In this document: positions 13,841 to 22,226 of the stretch, one piece after another
Numbering within the stretch: position 1 is the stretch's first letter
Layout of the letters: the number at the start of each line of letters is the position of its first letter
IMG/VR virus record: IMGVR_UViG_3300002145_000088
Coordinates: 1-50,481 of that record
Reading direction: 5' to 3' (one strand)
Length of the DNA: 50,481 bases
Source: a virus
Position numbers and translations under genes: made by a program
Notes under the pieces: generated by a model
Seen by the model: the letters and a program-made list of their open reading frames with translations, nothing else
What the model was told of the DNA's origin: nothing
Databases searched by the model: none

Positions 13841-14775
13841 AGATAACGATCCTTATTAGCAATAAACCAGTTAACTGTTCTTTCTAAACCTTCTTCAAAT
13901 GAAATCTTTGGTTTCCAACCTAAAGAAAACAACTTTGAATTGTCAATTTTACGGCGAGGTGTTCCATTTGGTTTAGCAGTATTCCAAAAGATTTCACCCT
14001 CATAACCAATCTTTCTTTTAATGATATCAGACAAATCTTTAATGGTGATCTCTACATCACTACCAATGTTGATATGTTCAGGTGAATCATAATAATTCAT
14101 TAAGTAGATGCAGGCATCTGCTAGATCATCAACATAAAGAAACTCTCTTGTTGGTGTACCATCGCCCCAGGCTTCTACTTGTGACGACTTCTTTACTTTA
14201 GCTTGATAAAACTTATTAATCATTCCAGGAATAACGTGGCATCTATCTGGATGAAAGTTATCATTGACGCCATAGAGATTTGCTGGCATCACACTAATAG
14301 CATTGAATCCAAGCTGTTTATGATACGCCTGACACATACGTAGACCTGCAATCTTAGCTAAAGCATATGGTTCATTAGTTGGTTCTAATGGTGCAGTGAG
14401 TAGATATTCTTCTTTAATCGGTTGAGGTGTTACCTTAGGGTAGATACATGCGCTACCTAAAAACAATAACTTTTTACAATTTACATGCCAAGCAGAATTG
14501 ATTACATTATTCTGAATAGCCAAATTATCAAAAATAAAGTCTGCTGGATGAGTAGCATTATAGTTGATACCACCAACTTTTGCTGCTGCAAGAAAAACAT
14601 AATCAGGTTTTTCTTTTTCAAAAAATTGACTGACTTGAGATTGTGATCTAAGATCAAGATTCTCTTTACCGATAGTGATGATATTAGTATAACCCAATTC
14701 AGATAGACGTCTTACCAATGCTGATCCAACTAAACCTCTATGACCAGCCACAAAAATTTTACCATGTTCATTCAT
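13837..14775 (-). CDS. GDP-fucose synthase or ColC-like epimerase/reductase
   Basis: The 312-residue product is an extended [17 protein letters not shown] binds NADP(H) at the N-terminus, and SACIYPK with YALAKIAG gives the Ser-Tyr-Lys triad. Length and the N-terminus match GDP-L-fucose synthase (Fcl/WcaG), which epimerises and reduces GDP-4-keto-6-deoxymannose. ColC of GDP-colitose synthesis is a close relative, and the adjacent ColD-like gene makes either role possible. ATG 14775 overlaps the Gmd stop. Confidence 0.9.
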   Translation of the reverse strand: MNEHGKIFVAGHRGLVGSALVRRLSELGYTNIITIGKENLDLRSQSQVSQFFEKEKPDYVFLAAAKVGGINYNATHPADFIFDNLAIQNNVINSAWHVNCKKLLFLGSACIYPKVTPQPIKEEYLLTAPLEPTNEPYALAKIAGLRMCQAYHKQLGFNAISVMPANLYGVNDNFHPDRCHVIPGMINKFYQAKVKKSSQVEAWGDGTPTREFLYVDDLADACIYLMNYYDSPEHINIGSDVEITIKDLSDIIKRKIGYEGEIFWNTAKPNGTPRRKIDNSKLFSLGWKPKISFEEGLERTVNWFIANKDRYL

Positions 14776-15778
14776 CATTGCACATCTCATCTACTAATTT
14801 TTCAAATGTATATTCTGGTTTCCAACCTAATACTTCTCTTGCCTTTGTTGCATCACCTAGTAATGTTTCAACCTCAGAAGGTCTGAAATAGCGGGAATCG
14901 ATCTTAATAACTGGTTGGCATGTAAAACGATCATAACCAATCTCATTCAATCCTTCACCTTCCCAATAGATACTCATCTTAAAATGTGGTGCACATGCCT
15001 CCACAAATTCTCTCACTGAGTATTGTTCACCAGTAGCAATTACAAAATCATCTGGTTCATCTTGTTGCAACATCATCCACATTGCTCGGACATAATCTTT
15101 TGCATGACCCCAGTCGCGTTTTGCATTTAGATTACCTAGGTAAAGTATGTCCTGTTTACCCTTAGCTATATTTCTCAATCCATCTACAATCTTCTTTGTC
15201 ACAAAATTATGACCACGACGGGGAGATTCATGATTGAAAAGTATACCAGTACAAGCAAACATGTTATATGCTTCACGGTAATTTTTAATGATCCAATAGC
15301 CATAAATCTTTGCTACACCATAAGGTGAACGAGGATAAAATGGAGTAGTTTCTTTTTGTGGAGTCTCTTGAACTAAACCATACAGTTCAGATGTAGATGC
15401 TTGATAGATTTTAGTAAAGCCCTCTAGGCCTAGTAGACGAACTGCTTCTAAAATGCGTAGAGTTCCTAGAGCATCAACTTGTGCAGTGTATTCAGGAATC
15501 TCAAAAGAGACTTTTACATGGCTTTGCGCTGCTAGATTATATATTTCATCGGGTTCAATTTTCTGAATCACTGAAGTAAGCGAAAGAGAATCAGTAACAT
15601 CTCCATAATGAAGTTTTAGATCTGGATGATCATAGATATGATCTATTCTACTTGTATTGATAGAAGAACTACGGCGAATGATTCCATGAACCTCGTAATT
15701 CTTATTTAACAGAAGTTCGGTCAAATAACTACCATCTTGACCAGTAATACCTGTAATTAATGCAACTTTTTTACCCAT
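14768..15778 (-). CDS. gmd: GDP-mannose 4,6-dehydratase
   Basis: The 336-residue enzyme converts GDP-mannose to GDP-4-keto-6-deoxymannose. It shows [19 protein letters not shown] (NADP binding), [14 protein letters not shown], the catalytic STSELYG with [10 protein letters not shown], and [18 protein letters not shown], all Gmd signatures. It is first in the glycan operon, after a hairpin terminator at 15821-15844, and supplies the substrate for both following enzymes. Confidence 0.97.
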   Translation of the reverse strand: MGKKVALITGITGQDGSYLTELLLNKNYEVHGIIRRSSSINTSRIDHIYDHPDLKLHYGDVTDSLSLTSVIQKIEPDEIYNLAAQSHVKVSFEIPEYTAQVDALGTLRILEAVRLLGLEGFTKIYQASTSELYGLVQETPQKETTPFYPRSPYGVAKIYGYWIIKNYREAYNMFACTGILFNHESPRRGHNFVTKKIVDGLRNIAKGKQDILYLGNLNAKRDWGHAKDYVRAMWMMLQQDEPDDFVIATGEQYSVREFVEACAPHFKMSIYWEGEGLNEIGYDRFTCQPVIKIDSRYFRPSEVETLLGDATKAREVLGWKPEYTFEKLVDEMCNDE

Positions 15779-15820
15779 ACTATAATCACCTGTAAATAAC
15801 GATATCAGTATATATAACGG

Positions 15821-15844
15821 ATATGGAGCCCGAAGGCTCCATAT
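15821..15844 (-). terminator. UUCG-loop terminator before gmd
   Basis: A perfect 10-bp stem ATATGGAGCC/GGCTCCATAT. On the minus strand the loop is the stable TTCG; a T-rich tract follows only on the plus strand, so it may work in both directions. It separates the MoxR-like gene from the glycan operon. Confidence 0.65.
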
Positions 15845-15859
15845 TTAATTTTTTATTTT

Positions 15860-17038
15860 TTAAAGTTCAAAAGTTTCTTCTGTAGGAGTTTCGGGTGATT
15901 TTGGCACGACTAGAGGAGCGTCCATCTTTGTGTAGAGATCCATGAAGGCATTCTTAGTTTCACCATCAAACCGATTGATACACAGTTCAATCGCCTTTAG
16001 ACGATCATTAAACATTGAGAAAGCCTTAACAATATGAACTAGACGACGGGTTGAGATGATTTCATCAATACCACCATCTATGAATGTCTTACGAATAATC
16101 TCACCCCAAGTAACTAGTTTGTCAGCAAAATCTTCATCGACACAGTTTTTCTCTTGCATATTGAGCATAATGATCTTCTTCTCAACTGATGCGGTGGGAT
16201 ATTCTTGTTCTACAGTAATCGGAAACCGTTCTAGAAACGCTTCATCGAGAATCTGAGCAGCAATAAACTTTCCATCCTCTGTACCACGGCCCTTAGTATT
16301 TGCTGTTGCGATAATGTTAAATCCGTTTACAACGTGAACTACATCACCAGTCTTCTTGTTAAAGTAAGGCTTACCTTCAAGAATAGCCTGCAAACACATT
16401 AGTTTATTTGAACCGCGGTCGATCTCGTCAAGAATAACAATCGCGCCACGTTTCATTGCAGTAAGCAAAGGACCTTCACGATAGACAACATTACCATCAA
16501 TGAGCGTATTACCACCAATCAGATCATCTTCATCTGTCTCGATCGAGATATTGATACGAATGCACTCACGGTTTAGTTTCGCACAAACCTGCTCAACCAT
16601 GGTTGTCTTACCATTACCCGACAAACCAGTAATGAATACAGGGTAAAACTGCCCCGACTTGATAATTCGTTCCATGTCACGGAAAAAACCGAAAGGAACA
16701 TACGTAGATTCTTTTGCGGGAACAAGATTATCTACCTCGGTAGACATACGTTTTTGTCTGAGAGGAGTAACGACTGCAGCGACTGCATCCGCGGGCACAT
16801 GTTCTGTAGAAATTACTTCTACTGCAACTGGTTGCTTAGCAGTGTTGGGTACCAGATCATACAGGCCTCGTCCGCTTTTGTACATAGGATTAGTAAGCAA
16901 CCAATGAGGAAAAGGATAATTTTTAGTTTCGGCAAACTCAATAATAGTCTTTCGAGCTAGCAGCTTGCCATATGTACCAACCAAAGCACAGATAAAGTCC
17001 TTTTTCATTTCTTCAGTGTACGATGATACTCGTCCCAT
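15860..17038 (-). CDS. MoxR/CobS-like AAA+ ATPase
   Basis: A 392-residue MoxR-family ATPase with Walker A GLSGNGKTTMVEQV, Walker B AIVILDEIDRGS, sensor-type IIATANTKGRG and an arginine-finger region STRRLVHIVKAF. T4-like marine phages often annotate it as CobS. MoxR ATPases act with VWA proteins to insert metals or remodel complexes; the VWA partner is directly upstream (17106-19214). The start is set at ATG 17038, six bases after AAGGAG, because the promoter -10 box at 17069-17074 lies inside any longer frame. Confidence 0.88.
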   Translation of the reverse strand: MGRVSSYTEEMKKDFICALVGTYGKLLARKTIIEFAETKNYPFPHWLLTNPMYKSGRGLYDLVPNTAKQPVAVEVISTEHVPADAVAAVVTPLRQKRMSTEVDNLVPAKESTYVPFGFFRDMERIIKSGQFYPVFITGLSGNGKTTMVEQVCAKLNRECIRINISIETDEDDLIGGNTLIDGNVVYREGPLLTAMKRGAIVILDEIDRGSNKLMCLQAILEGKPYFNKKTGDVVHVVNGFNIIATANTKGRGTEDGKFIAAQILDEAFLERFPITVEQEYPTASVEKKIIMLNMQEKNCVDEDFADKLVTWGEIIRKTFIDGGIDEIISTRRLVHIVKAFSMFNDRLKAIELCINRFDGETKNAFMDLYTKMDAPLVVPKSPETPTEETFEL

Positions 17039-17068
17039 ATGTTTCTCCTTGTCAGTATTTGAATCCAT

Positions 17069-17096
17069 ATTATAACACACTTTCACTAAATGTCAA
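17069..17096 (-). promoter_or_regulatory. sigma70-type promoter for MoxR-like gene
   Basis: Minus-strand TTGACA (17096-17091), 16-bp spacer, TATAAT (17074-17069). Perfect hexamers; start near 17062, 24 nt before the ATG. Confidence 0.88.
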
Positions 17097-17105
17097 CAGT
17101 TTTCT

Positions 17106-19214
17106 TTAGGAAACATGCTCCATAAATCTGTTAAGAAACATACGATTTATACTTTTCTTTTGCAAATTTTTTCTGAATGCAGATTTTATTGCTGTCTTTG
17201 AGTCATTCGAGGTAATTTGTAGAGTTTCTTCTTCTTTACCAAGAGAAGACCCACCTGGAAGAAGATAATAACTATCATACCCACAATTCTTCAACTCAAA
17301 AAACTTATTGGTTGTGGCATTGATAATTTCTCTTACGTCAATAATTCTATTTGCGGCATAACTATTGCATTGATTTTTAATATGTCTCTTGTTGTATGTT
17401 TGCATTAGATAGAAACCTATCAAACGAGTACCAGTCAACTTTTTCATCAGATCAAGTAAAGCAACAGTTGGTGGCTGACCACTTTTCGCTGTACCTTGCA
17501 ACTTAGTTCTTTTATCTGTAAAAACTAAATTAACTGCGTGTGAGTTGAAATTTTGATATCCAGAAACGGTTTTAAAGGATCTTCTGGAATCAGATTCTCC
17601 ATCTGTAAGAAAGATAGTATTAACAATATCCAGTTTATTTCTTTGTTTAAAAGAATTTACTATATCAATAGATGCGATCACTGCCTCATTCAGTGGAGTC
17701 GAATGAAGAATTTCTGATTCTGGAATTGGCAGATAATCTTTGTAAGACGATGCACGAAATCCATATAGTGTAGATAAAGTGAAAGCCTGACCTAGACAAA
17801 GTAAATTTTTCTGTGCATTGATGTATTCATGGCTAGACATAGATGAAGAGATATACTCACGCAGGCGAAATCCAGATGGCTGCATAATCCAATCATTGGG
17901 CTCTGGAGTTTCTAAAGGCTCTGTTGCATTGATTAGTTCCTTGGCCTTATCCATTCCATTTTTAAAACCAAAAACACGAAAAGGAATATTTACTTTTCTG
18001 CAGAAAGAAGTAAGAATCAGTGTTTGTTCAATCGTTGACTGCATGTTTCTTGTCATTGATGCTGAACAATCAATAAACATGACCATACCATGGTTTTGAC
18101 CCTGAGGAACAATGGTAACTCGTTTGAAGATATCATCTACTAGACGATATGTATGTAGTTTCTTCATATCAAGTTCACCAGTCTTAGATACTGCTGCTCG
18201 AGCAAGAACGCGAGCATTCTTTCTGAGAGTAAATTCCTTGATCAGATAGGCAATGTACTTTTCGTTTTTAGTCTTAAACTTTTTCAACAGTTCATTACCT
18301 ATACGGTTCTTTTCTGTGTCGGGAACATTCTTAAAAAACATATTGGCATGAACAGTTTTATGCCCGATAATTCTTCCCTTCATGTTGAGACGAGGAAGAT
18401 TTAGATAAAGTGTTTCTTGACTCTCCTCGCTTTTAAGTTGCTTTTCGTTTTCACGAAAAAACTGATCAGTGATGGAGAAGGGATCGTCACCGTTTTCCTG
18501 AGTCATCTGTTTTTCAAAATCATCTGCCTCATCTGAGTATTCGGTATCATCTAATTCACCGTCATCCAGATATTCAAAATCATCTAAGTCATCCCCATCA
18601 GCGTCTTTCATTCTCCGAAGGTCGCCAATCATAGATTGAAGAGGGAGTTCAGCCTCTTCCTCTTTAGCATAAGTGTAAATTTGCTCAGCAAGTTGTCTTA
18701 CTTCATTCCACGTTTCAGCTTTTTCAACTGCATCAACGAATTCCTGTTCCTTTGACGAGAAAGGAACATTGAGTAGCATACCAATCTTAAAGTGTAGATT
18801 GATTCGATCAATCAGAGGAAGATCACGTAGATCAAAATTTTCGGTTACACCAAAGAATCCGCGATCAAAGAGGTCTCGGTAACCCGCGTAGAATGGTTTA
18901 CGTAATCCAGGAAACTGATTCTTCATCTTGCGCTCGATTCGAGCATCTTCGATGATGTTCAGATAACTCTTGAACCCCTTACCGTTCTTCTCCAATGCAT
19001 CATGCCACCCCTCTGCTGGAGTAAACAATGCATGACCAACCTCGTGACCCATCAAAAGATCGTAGAGATCAACCGACATCTCTTTCCAAAGAGGACATAC
19101 AAGAGCGCGCTCCTGCAACATGAAGTAGGCGGTAGAAACGTTCTTGTGCTGCACTGTGATGTTCTCGGCAGCAAGAAGCTTTGCCAGAATCGATTTTGAA
19201 TTCATTACGCTCAT
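17106..19214 (-). CDS. HExxH-containing VWA protein (CobT-like partner)
   Basis: This 702-residue protein has an N-terminal zincin-like helix LLMGHEVGHALFTP (HExxH, residues 52-60) with a downstream acidic helix NIIEDARIERKM that could give the third ligand. A central acidic linker (around residues 205-240) is followed by a von Willebrand A domain whose MIDAS motif is MFIDCSASMT near residue 375, with later LTDGESDS. MoxR-VWA pairs usually remodel or metallate target proteins. The ATG at 19214 has GGAG upstream. The peptidase role is inferred from the motif. Confidence 0.82.
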   Translation of the reverse strand: MSVMNSKSILAKLLAAENITVQHKNVSTAYFMLQERALVCPLWKEMSVDLYDLLMGHEVGHALFTPAEGWHDALEKNGKGFKSYLNIIEDARIERKMKNQFPGLRKPFYAGYRDLFDRGFFGVTENFDLRDLPLIDRINLHFKIGMLLNVPFSSKEQEFVDAVEKAETWNEVRQLAEQIYTYAKEEEAELPLQSMIGDLRRMKDADGDDLDDFEYLDDGELDDTEYSDEADDFEKQMTQENGDDPFSITDQFFRENEKQLKSEESQETLYLNLPRLNMKGRIIGHKTVHANMFFKNVPDTEKNRIGNELLKKFKTKNEKYIAYLIKEFTLRKNARVLARAAVSKTGELDMKKLHTYRLVDDIFKRVTIVPQGQNHGMVMFIDCSASMTRNMQSTIEQTLILTSFCRKVNIPFRVFGFKNGMDKAKELINATEPLETPEPNDWIMQPSGFRLREYISSSMSSHEYINAQKNLLCLGQAFTLSTLYGFRASSYKDYLPIPESEILHSTPLNEAVIASIDIVNSFKQRNKLDIVNTIFLTDGESDSRRSFKTVSGYQNFNSHAVNLVFTDKRTKLQGTAKSGQPPTVALLDLMKKLTGTRLIGFYLMQTYNKRHIKNQCNSYAANRIIDVREIINATTNKFFELKNCGYDSYYLLPGGSSLGKEEETLQITSNDSKTAIKSAFRKNLQKKSINRMFLNRFMEHVS

Positions 19215-19290
19215 GGGTGTCTCCGTATTAGGATAGTGCTATTGTAGCGTATTGGCGGCAAAAATGATACAGGGAATCTGTTCTTTTTGT

Positions 19291-19420
19291 AACCAATTGA
19301 TTTCTAAGGACTTTTTAAAAACTAAAAAACACTTAGAAATCAATGGGTTAAGTAAAATTTGGGCGCCACAGCGCGGTTTCAGATACTCTTCCGACCTCGA
19401 ATACACTAAAAACCGCGCTG
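19291..19420 (+). repeat. structured element, copy A
   Basis: The 19215-19471 gap contains this element. A 12-bp stem (19297-19308 with 19332-19343) is followed by TAAAATTTGGGCGCC, then an 11-bp perfect inverted repeat CAGCGCGGTTT (19369-19379) / AAACCGCGCTG (19410-19420) whose loop holds GACCTCGAATAC. Motif order and sequence match copy B at 1760-1876 on the other strand. A related hairpin follows at 19440-19463. Confidence 0.65.
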
Positions 19421-19471
19421 CTAACTCCTTGTTTTTACAGTAGAAAAAACTGCTGGTAAATCAATGAGTTA

Positions 19472-19777
19472 CTAAGTAGAGCCAGAGCCATCGCCATAGC
19501 CAGAGCCATAGCCATCGCCATAGCCAGAGCCATCGCCAGAGCCAGAGCCATAGCCATAGCCATCGCCAGAGCCAGAGCCAGAGCCATGGCCATCGCCATA
19601 GCCATAGCCATAGCCATCGCCAGAGCCATAGCCATAGCCATCGCCAGAGCCAGAGCCAGAGCCATGGCCATCGCCATAGCCAGAGCCAGAGCCATCGCCA
19701 GAGCCAGAGCCATCGCCATAGCCATCGCCATCAACAAATTTATTTCGCGGCACGGATCGACTCCTCGCTCTTTGCAC
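19472..19777 (-). CDS. Gly-X repeat frame (GDGYGSG), uncertain gene
   Basis: The frame translates a hexanucleotide array into alternating Gly and Asp/Tyr/Ser/His (about 85 residues). It has no ATG or ribosome-binding site; the first start is a GTG inside the upstream gene, in another frame. It could be expressed by a +1 shift at the end of the 19740-20096 gene, be a decayed gene, or be untranslated. The frame's stop TAG lies just past the array. Confidence 0.4.
   Translation of the reverse strand: MQRARSRSVPRNKFVDGDGYGDGSGSGDGSGSGYGDGHGSGSGSGDGYGYGSGDGYGYGYGDGHGSGSGSGDGYGYGSGSGDGSGYGDGYGSGYGDGSGST
19477..19732. repeat. GGC-NNT hexanucleotide array
   Basis: About 42 tandem six-base units. 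On the minus strand each unit is GGC followed by GAT, TAT, TCT or rarely CAT, in irregular order. Only the first two bases of the second triplet vary. The array is open in all three minus-strand frames over most of its length. Confidence 0.95.
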
Positions 19778-20096
19778 TGCACGGAATCAATTCGCAAACA
19801 CCAGTTAGATAAATTTGTGGGTTCACAACATCAACCTTTCCACTCTGCAGCCCGCACTGCGCAAGGCCAGACAATGCGATACCGTCCTTTGCCTTCCACT
19901 GCCACAATCGCCGAGAGTCGGCGAGGATAACGTTTTCTCCGTCAACGTTCTCAACGACCCCAGCATGCACGCCAGCGGCGTAGCATCGTGCGATTACGTA
20001 TCGCCCAACCATTGGATGTGGTGCTTTCTGTGCCCCACCATTAAACAATGCTGCGATCGCTTTAAGTTCTCCGAGCTTCATGTCATCTATATTCAT
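19740..20096 (-). CDS. DUF6948-like phage protein
   Basis: The 118-residue protein contains MVGRYVIARCYAAGVHAGVV, ILADSRRLWQWKAK, IALSGLAQCGL and IYLTGVCELIPCSAKSEESI, a pattern I recall from small phage proteins (DUF6948-like). No catalytic motif is evident. The start is ATG 20096, with AAAGGA seven bases upstream; an ATG at 20120 lacks one. The stop falls eight bases before the Gly-X array, which is open in the +1 frame. Confidence 0.65.
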   Translation of the reverse strand: MNIDDMKLGELKAIAALFNGGAQKAPHPMVGRYVIARCYAAGVHAGVVENVDGENVILADSRRLWQWKAKDGIALSGLAQCGLQSGKVDVVNPQIYLTGVCELIPCSAKSEESIRAAK

Positions 20097-20132
20097 TTTA
20101 TTCCTTTCACTTATACCCATTTTTAGAAAAAA

Positions 20133-21044
20133 CTACGCACCCTGCGTCAGCACGTACTTTGCAAGAGCCTTCCAGTCACCACCCCGCGAACGAATCTTGA
20201 CCGTGGCGATCAACGAGCGCAGTGAGAGGTTACTGATCTCTTTGATCACTGCCTTGATGAATGCAACCGACTCGATCTTCTGATTCATCGAGTACTCTGG
20301 CAGGAACTCCTTGTCCTCGATGATCTTCTCCATACGCTCAACCTTCTGCTCTTCTGTCATTGACACATCGACACAGAGAGCACGTGACCGAACTGCCTGA
20401 TCGATGGAGTCCAGATCCATATTAGAGATGAAAATCACCGCACCAGTGAACTTGAATGAGCGAGGAAGATCCTCGTCCCGAATGTCAGCATTCCAGCTGA
20501 TATAACGCTCCGAGTAAGAATCAAGAGCACCTTTAAGCAAATTAAGAGCGACGGGATCTTTAAGAACACTGTCGCAATCATCAAACACCAGCACCATATC
20601 GTTACCCTCGAAAAGCGTACGATACAAGCCCTTGGCAGTCGAAAACCCCTTGATGATACGGTAGGAATTCGACGATTGAACCTTGGTACCGACCTCAAAC
20701 GATGCAAGTTCAGTCACGTCCTGCATACCAGAATCATTCAGTGCCTTCAGAACCGAGTGCGTCTTACCCAAACCACCCTGGCCAGTGATAACAGCCGAGG
20801 CGATGGTCTTGCTTGACACCATATCGACCATTTTACCGACAAAGTCGAAACGCTGATTGATACTGAACTCATCTGCCTTTTTCTGCTGCTCTGCCTGCGA
20901 GGGCGAAGCAGCTAGAGTGTAACCCATCGACGCAATACGCATGACCAGATAGTCCTGCTTGCTCGACTTTGCAATGACCTTAGAACCGACAATAGCAGTA
21001 TACTTGTTCAGAGACTTGCTAAAAACGATCTTCGCTGCTTGCAT
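20133..21044 (-). CDS. AAA+ ATPase
   Basis: A 303-residue ATPase with Walker A ITGQGGLGKTHSVLKAL (residues about 78-94), Walker B MVLVFDDCDSVL, sensor 1 VIFISNMDL and arginine finger AVRSRALCVDV. The N-terminal 60 residues are a separate small domain. Target unknown; similar ATPases occur in other T4-like phages. ATG 21044 has GAGG six bases upstream. A dedicated promoter lies at 21079-21106. Base composition is richer in G+C than the neighbours. Confidence 0.8.
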   Translation of the reverse strand: MQAAKIVFSKSLNKYTAIVGSKVIAKSSKQDYLVMRIASMGYTLAASPSQAEQQKKADEFSINQRFDFVGKMVDMVSSKTIASAVITGQGGLGKTHSVLKALNDSGMQDVTELASFEVGTKVQSSNSYRIIKGFSTAKGLYRTLFEGNDMVLVFDDCDSVLKDPVALNLLKGALDSYSERYISWNADIRDEDLPRSFKFTGAVIFISNMDLDSIDQAVRSRALCVDVSMTEEQKVERMEKIIEDKEFLPEYSMNQKIESVAFIKAVIKEISNLSLRSLIATVKIRSRGGDWKALAKYVLTQGA

Positions 21045-21078
21045 GTTTTGCCTCATCAATTAATCAACGTATGCTGCT

Positions 21079-21106
21079 ATTTTACATGGATTGAACTAAA
21101 TGTCAA
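21079..21106 (-). promoter_or_regulatory. sigma70-type promoter for AAA ATPase gene
   Basis: Minus-strand TTGACA (21106-21101), 16-bp spacer, TAAAAT (21084-21079); upstream context AAAGCTTGACATT resembles the other early promoters. Confidence 0.82.
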
Positions 21107-21112
21107 GCTTTT

Positions 21113-21137
21113 TTTACCAGAAAAAACTACTGGTAAA
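21113..21137. repeat. TTTACCAG/CTGGTAAA hairpin
   Basis: A perfect 8-bp stem just after the RNA-ligase stop codon, followed on the plus strand by TCAATGGATTAG. A similar hairpin with TCAATGAGTTA lies at 19440-19470. It may terminate the ligase transcript but lacks a proper T-tail. Confidence 0.5.
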
Positions 21138-21145
21138 TCAATGGA

Positions 21146-22156
21146 TTAGTCATGTTTCAGCAAATATTGATTGGAGACAGCTTTCCAATGAGTCGAACCC
21201 TCCATGGTTTTGAACACTAAACCCTCGCGCAGAGCATCGGGGCGCAGTTGACTTTTACCATCAGCCATTGCAAGAATTGACTCTACACTCTCTGCAGAGA
21301 TGTTCAACGACTCATGTAGAACAGGAACGTGTTTTAGATCTAAACTGTTCACTAAAATTCTGCGCCAGGTAGATGGATGGTAATCACCCCGTTTAATGTC
21401 ATAGACAGCGAACACGTAGAAATCGTTGCCCTTTAACTTGTAGATATTACCTTGTACACCTTCTCCGACAAGTTCACCCTGTAGAACGATATTATCGAGA
21501 TTCATATCACGCATCTTTCGCTCGATATCTAACTGACGAGCAACACGCCAGAAGGTATTGGTATCGGTTTCCTGTAGTTTCAAATTACGACTGCACACAA
21601 TGAACTCGCCATCGATGATACCAACAGTCATTGAGGAACCCTCAAGTTTCTCAGTAACTTCATAGGACATATTTCGATAGAGATCCCAGTCAGATGCCAA
21701 ATTCTGAATTCTTTCTTCATCAGTCTTGGGAACCGAACTCGGAAATGCTCCAGCTGCAATACCTCGAAGCTGCGCGGGAATCGGACGTTCCCACTTCTGT
21801 ATACTAAGAATATCAGTCACATCTTGTCCCTCAACTGGCATACCAGATGCAGTAGGAAACACAGTTTCTAGTGGTAGAAGTAGACCCTGACTTAGTTGAC
21901 CGCGTAGTTTCACAGTACGTAGACGTTCACCCTTTACACCGTTATATTCTCTGGGTTCCTTGTCACGACTAAGAAAGGGCGCTAGTTCATGAGTAACCCA
22001 TGAGTCTACCTCAAAGTAAACTGCCAAATCACCAATACGGTATTCCCCTTTCTTAACTACAACAGTCCATCCATCAATCACTGCGCATTCGATAGCATCA
22101 GCACCAGGAATAGAGCGAATATCAGTAATGCGGCGAATAGATGCCATCTTTCTCAT
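21146..22156 (-). CDS. RNA ligase (DRB0094/Rnl5 type)
   Basis: The 336-residue protein combines an N-terminal OB-like domain (ECAVIDGWTVVVKKGEYRIGD onward, as in DRB0094) with a nucleotidyltransferase domain. The adenylation motif is EKLEGSSMTVGI, followed by FIVCSRNLKL, LQGELVGEG and a late motif EGLVFKTMEGSTHWKAVS, whose lysines are motifs IV-V. The family seals 3'-OH/5'-phosphate RNA ends. ATG 22156 follows GGAG by six bases, about 20 nt from the promoter start at 22183-22210. A role in tRNA repair or splicing is inference. Confidence 0.88.
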   Translation of the reverse strand: MRKMASIRRITDIRSIPGADAIECAVIDGWTVVVKKGEYRIGDLAVYFEVDSWVTHELAPFLSRDKEPREYNGVKGERLRTVKLRGQLSQGLLLPLETVFPTASGMPVEGQDVTDILSIQKWERPIPAQLRGIAAGAFPSSVPKTDEERIQNLASDWDLYRNMSYEVTEKLEGSSMTVGIIDGEFIVCSRNLKLQETDTNTFWRVARQLDIERKMRDMNLDNIVLQGELVGEGVQGNIYKLKGNDFYVFAVYDIKRGDYHPSTWRRILVNSLDLKHVPVLHESLNISAESVESILAMADGKSQLRPDALREGLVFKTMEGSTHWKAVSNQYLLKHD

Positions 22157-22182
22157 GTGATTCTCCATAACAAATTTCCTGC

Positions 22183-22210
22183 ATTATACAGGTATAAAAA
22201 CTAATGTCAA
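22183..22210 (-). promoter_or_regulatory. sigma70-type promoter for RNA ligase
   Basis: Minus-strand TTGACA (22210-22205), 16-bp spacer ending in TG, TATAAT (22188-22183). Perfect hexamers. Confidence 0.9.
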
Positions 22211-22226
22211 GTAAAGAGTAAACTTT

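Noticed and set aside
19586-19930. Plus-strand and other-frame readings of the hexamer array (Met-Ala, Ala-Ile/Arg repeats)
   Set aside because: A six-base repeat without stops is open in many frames; no start signals support these, and all real genes are on the other strand.
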